DNA of 64,000 nt from Phaeosaccion multiseriatum (Eukaryota; Ochrophyta, other classes). The notes under the pieces were generated by a model. That model saw nothing but the letters and a program-made list of their open reading frames with translations, was not told where the DNA came from and made no database searches. The translations under genes were made by a program, and so were the position numbers. The DNA lies in assembly GCA_965112735.1 (NCBI GenBank), contig OZ218955.1, forward strand, positions 372,001 to 436,000, written 5' to 3'. Within the stretch, counting starts at the first letter, position 1, and every line of letters begins with the position of its first letter. This document shows positions 33,001-53,418 of the stretch, piece after piece.

Positions 33001-33886
33001 TACCCTATTCTACCCTACCCTACCCTACCCTGGCCTGCCCTCCCCTCCCCTACCCTACCCTACCCTACCCTACCCTACCCTACCCTACCCTACCCTACCC
33101 TACCCTACCCCACTCTACCCTACCCTACCCTACCCTACCCTACCCTGGCCTGCCCTCCCCCTCTCCCCACCCCAGGCCAAGGCATCTTGTTGCTGGCCCC
33201 CTTCGAGAAGAAGTATCTGAAGCGCTGGGGAGAAAGCTTCCCCATCACAAAGAGCCCAAAGATCCCCAGGAACCTTCTCGCGCCCACGGAGAAGAAGGTC
33301 GCCAAGGCCATCCAGAAGGTCAGTTTCGGTGGAGGGAGCATGTTTTGTTTCGCAGTTTCGGTTTCGGGTCTCAGACTCCTGAACCTCGTCTTCACTCTCT
33401 CTTGACCGCTTTGCCTTGCCCCTCGCCCCCCCCCCCCCCACATACACACACTCTCACCAGGTGAAGAGGTCCGCGATTGAAGTGGGCTACGTGACATTCC
33501 TCGGCTACTACGTGTCTCTCAAGAAGGACCTCAGCTTGCGCAACGATGAGCTTGTCGACATCGCCAATGAGTGGATATTGGGGGGCTGGGACCAGGATGA
33601 AGTACCCAAGTTGACCTACGGGGCGGCGATTGCAATGGGGTTGAGGGAAGAGGATGGGTTGGAGCTGCAGAGAGCACAAAAGGGGGACAATCTCAAGAGA
33701 TGGGGGAGTGAGGGGGAGGAAGGGGAGGAGGGCGAGGAGGGAGGAGGAAGGGGAGGGAGAGGAAGAGGAGGAGGGAGGGGGGGGAGGGGAGGACGAGGGG
33801 GGAGGGGAGGGAGGGGAGGAAGAGGAGGAGGGAGGGGCGGTAGAGGAGGGAGGGGAGGACGAGGAGGAGGCCGAGGGAGGAAGTAG
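26383..33886 (+). CDS. plastid-targeted DEAD-box RNA helicase, 16 exons
   Basis: Exons: 26383-26869, 27124-27740, 28011-28478, 28664-28696, 28852-28974, 29173-29274, 29464-29549, 29888-29996, 30236-30349, 30593-30820, 31627-31716, 31819-31935, 32203-32258, 32487-32599, 33176-33318, 33461-33886; 1103 residues. The N-terminus is a signal peptide (hydrophobic residues 8-19) followed at Ser20/Phe21 by a Phe-led, Arg/His-rich transit-like stretch, the layout used by stramenopile plastid proteins. A long acidic region precedes the helicase core: Q-motif region, motif I AKTGTGKT (split by an intron before the last Thr), [38 protein letters not shown]. The tail is an RGG-rich RNA-binding region. It resembles the MSS116/RH26-RH31 group. 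It probably remodels plastid RNA or assembling ribosomes; the substrate is not indicated. It diverges from glucosidase II beta and converges on RTF2. Confidence 0.92.
28975..29172 (+). repeat. intron composed of a degenerate CTGTATCACCAACTG array
   Basis: This helicase intron is largely made of imperfect copies of an element like CTGTATCACCAACTG (near 28986-29010, 29040-29080 and 29110-29160), ending in an exact copy just before the CTCAG acceptor. The same motif occurs singly at other 3' splice sites in the window. Confidence 0.7.
29674..29748. repeat. GAAA microsatellite
   Basis: A run of about 18 GAAA units in the helicase intron between 29549 and 29888. Further along the same gene a CT run of about 50 bp (30008-30060) follows another donor. 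Confidence 0.95.
32949..33148. repeat. telomere-like CCCTA (TAGGG) array inside an intron
   Basis: About 200 bp of nearly perfect CCCTA pentanucleotides, read as TAGGG on the other strand, with two interruptions of CCTGGCCTGCCCTCC type. It sits entirely within the helicase intron 32600-33175, so it is interstitial and not a chromosome end. Confidence 0.9.
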
Positions 33887-34139
33887 AAGCAAGAGTATGA
33901 CTCCTGTATCACCAACTGGTGCACTGCGTGTAGAAGCAAGTACAAGACTGAGGACAGTGTATGTTCTTCTATTTACAAGCATAGAGGGTTCAGATGCGGT
34001 GATCAATCGACCTCGGTCGAGCCACTACCCGGGCGGGCACAGCCCGGGGGGGGCATATAAAAACACTGAAACCTGCTTCAAACAGGTGCTACTACGATTC
34101 TACGATACCCCAGCCATATAGTGCCATTTAGTAGCCCGG

Positions 34140-35681
34140 CTAGTTTTGGTTGTAGCGGTAGCCCGAGGTAGTGATGAAGAGCGCATCGGGGGCGGTGGTC
34201 TTCTTGTCGTGCAGGAGCTCATTGAGCACACTGTTGCTCGCCATGGCGGCCTTTACGGCAGCGCTGGCGATGGAAGAGGCGGCGCTGGCAGCTGCGGAGC
34301 TCGACCCGTGCAAGCCTCCTGTACCACCAAATGTTCCTGTTCCTGGTGCTGCTGCGGCTGTGGCTGCTGCTGCTCCGGCTGCTGCTTTCTGCTCCTTCCG
34401 CTGCCTCTTCTTGCTCTTCTTTTCTGCCGCTGCCGCCGCCGCTGCTGCTGCTACCTCTACCTCATGCTCCCCCTCTGGCCCCTCACCCTTGTGCAGTGAA
34501 GCCTCTGCCTCCTTCTTCTTCCTTTTCTTGGACTCTTCCTTCCTCTCCTTCTTGTCCTGCGCCGCCCTCTCTCTCCGAGCCTCCATCCTCGTTCGCATCT
34601 CCCCTTCCCGCTCATCGTCCGAAGGCGCCAGGCGGATTAAATCCCCTTCTTGGAACGGTCCGTACTCCTCCTGCAGCCCACTCACCCCCACTTCCCTCAC
34701 GGCCTTATCAGACAAGACCCAGCCCGTTGTACGTACAACCACAAATGGCACTAGCCCATTGAACTGCAAACTCGTGACGGGGCATATGTATGGCCTCGCT
34801 GCCCCCCCTGCTGCTGCTCCTCCTCCTTCTCCCCCTCCTCCTCCTCCTCCTCGTCCTCCTCCTCCCTCCCCTCCTCCTCCCCCTCCCTCCGCTCCTTCGG
34901 CCTCCTCCGTGAACTTGACAGGGATGAGGTCTCTCATGCTGCGAATGTGACTGAACGCCGCGTTGAGGCTTTTGTCCAGGAGAGCGCTTAGCACCACCTG
35001 TTCGAGAGGGTGGGGAGGTGTTGAGCTGACGAATAAGATGAAACAGATGAGCCGCCGGGCAGGCCCGTCTCTGGACTCGACTCCTTCTCTGTTTCTCTAG
35101 TGCTGTCCCGTGGAGAGTCTAAGCGGCTTCGATAATCTCACTCACTCACTTACTCACTGCCTCCCTCACTCACCTCCTTGGTATATAGATAGCCGAGTTC
35201 ACACGCCACGACGGGCTGCCGCAGCGCCTCCTGTGAGATGGCGCACACCTTGGTGCGGAGCACGAGTGTCTCCTTCGTATTCCTCTACGGGGGGCAGAGG
35301 GGAGGGGGGGGGAGAAGGAATGGGTGTGGGATGGTTTAGGTGCGGGTTAGGAAAGTGGTCTAATGCTTGCGGCAGAGCATAAAGGTCGCCGGACAGTGGT
35401 AGGGGCTTTGCCAACGGACACTTTGCGGCAGGAAAGAATGAAGTCCACCGTGTCTTGTGTCTCTCCCTGGCCTCTCCCCCTGTTTTTGTTTTGCTGCTGC
35501 CTCCGCATTCCCCATCATCACTGCCTCTCGCTCCCCCCCCCCCCTCTTCCTCTCTCTCTCCATCCCTCGTACTCGCCCTCTCCGCCCCACTCACCTTCGC
35601 CTCCTTAGCCCTCTTCAAGGGATCTGTGCATTGCCTCATGTACGCCCGATTGGCCGCGACGACTCCCCCATCCCCTCCCAT
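34140..35681 (-). CDS. RTF2: RTF2, replication termination factor 2 homologue
   Basis: Exons 35681-35595, 35284-35174 and 34997-34140; 351 residues. The start MGGDGG matches the MGCDGG start of animal RTF2. The modified RING-like region follows in two halves: VCAISQEALRQPVVACELGYLYTKE, then HIRSMRDLIPVKF, a Gly-rich insertion, and YICPVTSLQFNG...FVVVRTTGWVLSDKAVRE. EGDLIRLAPSDDE and a highly charged Lys/Ala-rich tail complete it. RTF2 acts at stalled replication forks and associates with the replisome and spliceosome; in animals it is removed by the proteasome for fork restart. The GGGG/E-rich insertion after EEAEGAEGG is an expansion not present in animal forms. It is 321 bp from the divergent MMADHC gene and convergent with the helicase gene (253 bp). 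Confidence 0.9.
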
Positions 35682-36002
35682 CTTCGCTGTCCTTCTCCGC
35701 TCCCCTCCCCCCTCTCTGTCGCCCTGCCTCGCCTCCTCCGCTCCTCCTTCCCTCCCTTCCGGGCTCTTTCCTGCTGCGGCGGTTCGCCTCCTCTACAAGC
35801 TGCCCCTGCTGTTCAGCTTTTTTTTTTTTTTTTTTTTTTGACGGGGCTGTGAAGTGCTCAAGGGGATGGCAGTGGAAGTTTTTGTAAGAAGTTTGTTAGT
35901 AACGCTGGCAAAAAGAAGCCCACGCTCTTTGATCGCGCGTCTCGTCAGTGGTTCAGGGCGTTCTTCCCTTCTTTTTTTGCAGTGATTTACACTCGTAGCA
36001 AG
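35682..36002. promoter_or_regulatory. 321-bp divergent intergenic region
   Basis: The gap between RTF2 (start 35681, minus) and MMADHC (start 36003, plus). It holds a T run at about 35819-35839 and should contain both promoters. Called from gene layout only. Confidence 0.45.
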
Positions 36003-36362
36003 ATGAATGGCGACAACAGTGCTAGCAATAGACCGCAGACAGGAAGCCAGATCCTTCGCCAGCCCGCGCTGACGCCGCTGGGGCTCGAAATCAGCCTCCA
36101 CACGTGCCCAAAATCACTCGTACGGGAACTGCGGCACATCTTCCCCGGGACGGAGTTGGAAGGCATCCTTGCTCTGCCCACCAACCAGAAGGCGGTGTTG
36201 GACCTCGTCAACGTCGGAGAGCGGGTGGAGGACGAGAAGGACAGGCTGCTCAACACGGTGGGTGGGGGCCGAACAGAAATTGTGGACCGGTAATTAATAA
36301 GGCAGGCGGGGGTACATTGATGGACGGAGGCTCCTTTCTTTCTTCTTCCTCATCGCACTCTC

Positions 36363-36395
<33 letters not shown>

Positions 36396-37403
36396 CCTCG
36401 CGCGTTGCCCTCTCTTCCCCTCTTTCTCTCCGTCTCGAAATCTTCCCGCCCTCCAGTTTGTATCATTTGCGGCGGAGCTGTGTCGGAGAGTGAGGGCCGC
36501 GGGGCACTGGGCGGACTACATCGACCCTTGCTCGGGATTGCCCATGCTCACCGGAGGCAATAAGGTAAGGAGCGGGGAGCCTTCTCTCTTTCAACAACCC
36601 GCTCTGCCTCCTCCTTCTCCTCCTCCTCCTCCTTCTTCTTCTCCTCCTCCTCCTCCTCCTCCTCCTCCTCCTTCTTCTTCTTCTTCTTCTTCTTCTTCTT
36701 CTTCTTCTTCTTCTCTTCTTCTTCTTCATCTTCTTCTTCATCATCATCTTCTTCTTCTTCTCCTCCCCCTCCTCCTTCTGCTGCTGGGACACATCCACTC
36801 AGTGCAGGACAGCACCCCTCCCTCCCGTTCCGATAAGCTGAACTGAACCTTGGAACTGATTGATCCCATACACTCCCCCCTCCCTCCTCCCCTCCTGCCA
36901 TCTACTGCCATCTGTCCATCTACCGCAGTGCTACAGCGAGGTGGAGGGCATGCAGATGCTGTTGCGGTATCAGGTCATGAACGCCGCCACGTGTAAGGTG
37001 CTGCTTCATCCCTCTTGGGGTTCTGCTGTGTACCCTGCCTCCATCTTCACCACCGCCCCTGTAGGTAGGTGTAAGTCGCGGATGGCAGTGGAGGGCAGTG
37101 AAGTATGAGCGGAGAGAGACAACGGGGGACGAGGAAGAGGGAGAAAGGACTGAGAGGAGAGAAGGCCCAGCTGTGTCCTTTTCATCTTGGCTCTCAACTC
37201 TATTCCATCCCGCGCCCTTCTCCTCCGATTCACTGCGTGTCCTCTCTCTCGCTCTGTCTCCCTCTCCGTCTCTTTCTCTCATTCTGTCTTCTCTCTCCTC
37301 CCACTCAGATATAATCACTGCCTTCATGGATGAGGAGCTCAGTGCCAAACAAGAGGGGGAAGTAGACAGCGCCAGACAAGAACCAGGCAAGAGGGGGGAG
37401 TAG
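36003..37403 (+). CDS. MMADHC: MMADHC (cblD) cobalamin trafficking protein
   Basis: Exons 36003-36257, 36457-36564, 36929-37064 and 37309-37403; 197 residues. The family fold is clear from LGLEISLHTCPKS, the hydrophilic helix before FVSFAAELCRRVRAAGHWADYIDP (animal form ends GYWADFIDPSSG), CYSEVEGMQMLLRYQVM, CCKV-like ATCKVLLHPSWG and the SIFT motif. MMADHC works with MMACHC to route cobalamin to methionine synthase and methylmalonyl-CoA mutase. It is shorter than the roughly 300-residue animal protein mainly because the N-terminal mitochondrial leader is absent; on family knowledge that favours supply of the cytosolic methionine-synthase branch. It implies the organism uses vitamin B12. The third donor is GTA G|GTAGGT. 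Confidence 0.92.
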
Positions 37404-37681
37404 GCGGCTGTAGGCAATGGAAACTGTAGGCACTTGCATATACGCAAAGGGAATGGAGGGAGGCGGTACGCAGACGAGCAAGCAGACGAACACCTTCTGG
37501 GGAGATGCTCCCGTGCTTGGAAGGAAGGCGACAGACCCTCGCACTTGTCGGCCGCACAGCAGCCATCACAGTAGCAGCTGCGGCAGGAGCAGCTGCGTCA
37601 GGAGCAGCTGCAGCCACAGCAGTGAGAGAGAGAGAGAAGCAGCAGTGGCAGATGGAAGCAGCAACGGCAGAGCATCAGCCG

Positions 37682-37715
<34 letters not shown>

Positions 37716-39725
37716 CGACGAAGCAAAGGCCCGGAGGGCGTGCAGCCCTCTCCAGCAGGCCTTTCCTTTCCTGGGGTTACTGCTCCTTCTATTGCTCTGT
37801 CAACCAACCGCACTTTGTGACTGGTTCCAGCTTCAGCTTGAACTTCTTCATTGATATGCCCTGGATGGGCAGGTAGATTGATGATGAGCGGTGGCGACGG
37901 GGAGTGGAGGGGAAGACAGTGCAGTGCAGTTTCAGACGCGGGGCAGCAGAAAGGCCATGGCTGGCTATGACGCTGGCAAGACCGAGGCTCTTGTTGCCGG
38001 GTGTCGCGTGGGCCGTCCCCGCCTCCCAACCAAGATAGGCCCTACCTACAGTACCTGCTCTCGAAAGGCACTACATCGCAGTTATCTGAAAGGAGGAGAT
38101 GACCTGGAAGTCGGCGGAGAGATTGAGTCGGTACGGGGGAGAGGGGAGAGACAAGAGAGTGCAGGGGTATCCATCTGCCACTGCACAGAGTGAGTGGCCA
38201 AGCCCAGGAGACGAGTCGTATGCTTTGGATAGGGCCTTACCGATGGCGACGATTGCAAGCATCGCCCTGGCTCCTCGTCCGGCCGGGGAGGGAGAGAGGA
38301 GGAGGAGGAGGAGGAGGAGGAGGAGGAGGAGGAGGAGGAGAAGGGGGAGGCGATCCCCCAAAGCTACTCCGGTCGCACCTTTGGTGACATACTAGGCATC
38401 AGCGCAGTCTGAGGAGCAGACAGCAGAGAAGTGTGACCAAGGTGATGCAATTTCACAGGCCGCTCTTTCACAGCGCGTGTACAGACCTTTGCCAAAGGTT
38501 CAAGTATTCCGTGAGAGAGGTGTGAAGCGCTGCGGGCCCAGGGGGCTGGTGAGATGGAGGAGCTGAGCGTGGACAAGTCGCCAGGGATGTGCCTGCAGCT
38601 GAGAGGTTTAAGCCACTGGGGATACTGTACTGGACACTTGCTTGTGCGTCGCTTGCAATGAGTACGTTCCGTATGTTCCAGGGGTTTCACCTGCCACGGC
38701 CCCTCTTCGCTATAGGCTACAAAGTCAGCTTACTCCATTTTTCTAGCATGTTGAACACTATCTAAACACAAGGCACCGATACTGTATATGTAGATATAAA
38801 AAAAGAAGTGTGTATTTAGCTGAGGCACCTACTCACTTCCCCCGTGCCACTGAGAGCCACCGCTTTATTTGCAATGCCGCTGAACGCCCCACTCACACTC
38901 CACCCCGGACAACCCCTCAAATCTCAAATCTGTTTCGAGCCCCCCGATATTAGTATTGAGGTCCTGATGGGCCTTTGTGATGCACACATAAGATTACGTA
39001 CACATCCATCAGTCTCTTCGGAGAGTGAAGGTGAGGCTTTTATCCTCATCTCGACAAGTGTTAATATATTTTGATTGAATGTCTATTTGATTCAAAGCAA
39101 TTCAGGCGATGCTTGACAACAACAACAACATGTGTGATGTATACCGCAGCCGACGCTCCGCCTCCAAGGAGGCTGAGAAGAAAAAAGGCTTACGGGCACA
39201 CGAGCATACGGGTATACACGGGTATACGGGTATACGGGTATACGGGTATACGGGTATACGGGTATACATGGGTATACGGGTATACGGGTATACGGGCATG
39301 CGATACACACGATAAGTAGACAGATATCGAGGCGCCACCCCACAAAAAAACGCACGCACACGCACACGCACACGCACACGCACACGTACACGTACACGCA
39401 CAGAGAATACACACACACCACCCACCCACACTTGGCGTGGGCGCGGGGTAAATACGAGGCACTCGGCGACTCTCTCTCGCTCCTTCTTTCCTCCCTCTGT
39501 GGCGAGGTATTCGGCTGCTTCATCCTCTAGCGTGTTTGCCGTACAGCGAGTAAGTCGGGCTCAGACCGCCTGTGCACAGTCAGCCAAACAAAAGGCCTAC
39601 TCTAGTGCTAAGTACTACGAAGCACATCGGCATGGGTGGCGGCGTGTGTGCGTGCGTGTGGTGTGTCACGCCACGATACGCCAGTCATCACGAGCAGCCA
39701 TGCCTCTTGCGCACTTGCTGCTTGC
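37404..39725. other. 2.3-kb region without an identified gene
   Basis: I find no exon series or domain on either strand. It contains a CAG-type triplet run (37681-37715), a GAGG run (38297-38350), an AT-richer stretch around 38750-39090 and the repeat at 39207. Open frames here are short or low-complexity. Confidence 0.5.
39207..39400. repeat. CGGGTATA octamer array followed by CACACG-type repeat
   Basis: 39207-39297 is a tandem array of the 8-bp unit CGGGTATA with a few variants (ACACGGGTATA, ATGGGTATA). About 39353-39400 is a CACACG/CACGTA repeat. Non-coding. Confidence 0.9.
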
Positions 39726-40915
39726 TCAGGTGCGCGCTGGTCGGAGGCGGAAGCTCCGGATGCTGGGGAGTGCTCCCGTCTCCTTCTCCTGCTGATGCTG
39801 CTTGCCCTCCCGCCTCTCCTCCTCCTCCTGGTCCTCCTCCTCGTCCTCCTCCCCCTCCCCCTCCTCTCCTCTCCCCATGACTCTCCGCGATACGACGAAC
39901 TCACCCATCACGGAAGGAGCAGCGGTGCTACTAAATGACCCACCCCCCGCCCCTGCCGCCGTGGGTGCCGCTGTTTCCCAACCCGTCCACTCCTCCCAGT
40001 CGGTGGTCGCAAGCGGTGCGGGTGCGGCTGTCGGCGTTGCTGTCTCCCAGCTAGGCCACTCTGCACCGGTGGGCATGAGGGATGGATCCTCCATATCGAT
40101 GGCAGTGGGCGACGCTGTCTCCCACAACAACTCCTGCGGTGATGCGGTGGGTGAGCCTGTGCCCATGGTCGCTGCTGGTGTTGGTGCTGGTGTTGGTGCT
40201 GGCGTCACTGGGGCAGGGAGCGGGCCGGTGGGTGGTGCCATGGAGGGAGATGAAGTCTCAAAAGTTGTGTAGTCGGGAAAGTCGTCAGAAGAATCGCCTT
40301 CCGGCTGGGGCTGGGGCAGAGGCTCGGAGTCGGGGTCGGACTCGGGCTCTGACTCGGCGATGTTGCATGGCACACAAGGCTCCTCTGTGAGGTCGTTGAT
40401 CCAGCGCCCGCCGCGAGTCTGACCGCAATAGTCCGAGCACATTCGACAAATGTTCCCTATGCCGTCGGCCTTGTTGAAAGGGTCGCAGTACTGCCCTTGG
40501 AACATGTCGGAGCGGATATCAAGGCAAGAGATGTCGCACACATACTGCGACTCGGCCGCCTCAAGGTCAAGGAGATCATCAATCTCCAGAGTATAGTACT
40601 GACACTGGTAGAGGTGTTGTTGTTGGGGGGGGGGGGGGGGGTAGAGCAGGGCGGTGTCGGCACAGAGGATGCAGGGTGGGTGGAGGGGGGAGCAGCAAAG
40701 AGTGAGAGGAAAGCACACTCCTGGGTCAAGGAAAGAGTTGAAGGAAGCCCCCCCTCCCGACAGGCTCACCGCCTTGATACAGTCTGGCCTGCGGAAGTGA
40801 GTCTCACCTTGCCAATACAAGGGTCCACCCCTGGTATTGCGTTGGTGTACGCACTAGTAGCAGCAAAGGCCACTACGGAGAGAAGAACGCCGCATGATGC
40901 CTTGGAGAAAGGCAT
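39726..40915 (-). CDS. predicted secreted Cys-rich protein with WETA-PTA repeats
   Basis: Exon 1 is 40915-40808 (36 codons) and begins with a clear signal peptide (MPFSKASCGVLLSVVAFAA...). Exon 2 starts at 40604 after a CCAG acceptor and is open to 39726. Exon 2 opens with a Cys-rich domain of about ten cysteines (CQYY, VCDISC, YCDPF, ICRMCSDYC, PCVPC), then a Pro/Thr/Ser-rich stalk with repeated WETA(S/T/A)PTA units, then an acidic tail. This looks like a cell-surface or cell-wall protein; I do not recognise the family. The last 60 or so residues (from about 39905 downwards) are low-complexity Glu/Gln and may instead be intron or 3' UTR. The single-intron model is the least certain part. Confidence 0.5.
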
Positions 40916-42105
40916 GATGCTGCTGCTGGTGCGGCTGCTTGGGATAAAGGCAGGCGATACACAAAGAGCATGTTAGCTTTTCTCGAGAGCGGAGGGATGA
41001 ACAGCACTTCTCCCTCTCCTTGCTGCGCAACACCTCTGCTCTGATGTGGGAATCACTCTCAGGGAGGGAGGGATGGAGCTCACTCACCTTGGGTTGCAGT
41101 GGTCTAGTCCGTTGCGAGTCTTTGTTGTGGGGCTTGTTTCACCAGTCCCTCTTACTCTTTGTCCGTTACCCTTGCCCTTAAACACAGGAGGGCATCGTCC
41201 TCCCTCTCGCGTGAGAGAAAAAAAAAAACAGAAAAGCTGAAACTGTAGAAACCGAAGCTGTTTCCGAGGTGGTATATTCCCCTCCCTCCTTCTCCCTGCT
41301 TCTTCCACACAAGCTCTTTCCTTGGCAGCGCCTCCCTCTCTACCATCACCACCACCACCACTTCCTCCTCGCTCAGCAACACACTATCCTCTCCCCCTTC
41401 TCCTCCTCCTCCTCCTCCTCCTCCTCATCCTCCTCCTCCTCCTCCTCTCGGCCCCTGACATGCTTCTGAGACAGGCCAGCCCAGAAGCAGGAAGCAGACC
41501 GGCTGGCGCCGGCCAGAAGCAGGAAGTAGGGTCGCCTCAGAAGCATGTCAGGGGCCGACTCCTCCTCCTTCTTCTACCCTCTACTCCTCCTCCTCCTCCT
41601 GTTCCAGGCACAGACAGGGGTGCTGAGCATCCGTCAGCACGGGAGGGAGGCAGCGGCACACGCCGGACGTCAAGGAGCAAGAATGAATGGCGCTGCTGCT
41701 GATGCTTCTCTGCGGGAGGAGGGGGGGCTGGAGACCGACAGTTTCAGTTTCTGGGATCAAACGTTAACGGCAAGTTTTAGGACCATAGGCGACCGCCCAA
41801 GTGAGCCGCGCCTGTGACGCCTCGCTCATCACTTGAAACGCACAAGCCTCCTGCGCTGTCTCGTGTGTGCAAAGGAAAGAGGACATGTCTCCGTCCCTCA
41901 CCGTACGGTTCTGATCTTACAACGCTCACTAGACCCTCACAGTCGACCGGCTACCTGCCACCGCCGGCGTCAGCCAACGTGATAGCTGCTGCAGCCGGCG
42001 TGAGCCGGCCTTGACATGTTTTACCGGCCGACCGGCCGGCCGGCCAGCAGCGGTCGATCACAGATCACACACAGCGAAGAAAATAGAGAACCAACATGTT
42101 CACAG
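40916..42105. other. intergenic region between divergent genes
   Basis: No gene supported. It contains a CTC/CAC triplet-rich segment (41338-41447) interrupted by the TIR element at 41448, and a GCCGGC-rich segment (41960-42055) just upstream of the P5A gene. Confidence 0.5.
41448..41558. mobile_element. MITE-like TIR element 3 (111 bp)
   Basis: A perfect 23-bp terminal inverted repeat (41448-41470 and 41536-41558) with the same TCGGCCCC...GGGGCCGA ends as the elements at 4631 and 5770. CTCCTC flanks it on both sides (41442-41447 and 41559-41564), a 6-bp target duplication inside a CTC microsatellite. The interior of about 65 bp shares the GGCCAGAAGC word with element 2. Non-coding; the shortest and best-preserved member. 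Confidence 0.8.
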
Positions 42106-53245
<11,140 letters not shown>

Positions 53246-53418
53246 CAAGAAGGACTTTATTGACTTAATAGGAATCACCTAAGAAATGAAAGTGGGTGGG
53301 GGGTGTACCCAGTTTCAGTTTCAAGTTCTTGAGCGTAACCAACGACTCGTAAAGGGCTCGCTTCCCACAAACAAGAGAAGGTCACGCAGCAGCTTTTCTG
53401 CCCCCCCCTTGGTGAAGC

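Noticed and set aside
32949-33148. Chromosome end
   Set aside because: The TAGGG array is flanked on both sides by exons of the same gene.
40801-40820. A 19-nt intron in the Cys-rich gene (GTGAGACTC...CGCAG)
   Set aside because: Far shorter than any other intron here (smallest well supported is about 80 nt); the longer intron to 40605 joins better coding sequence.
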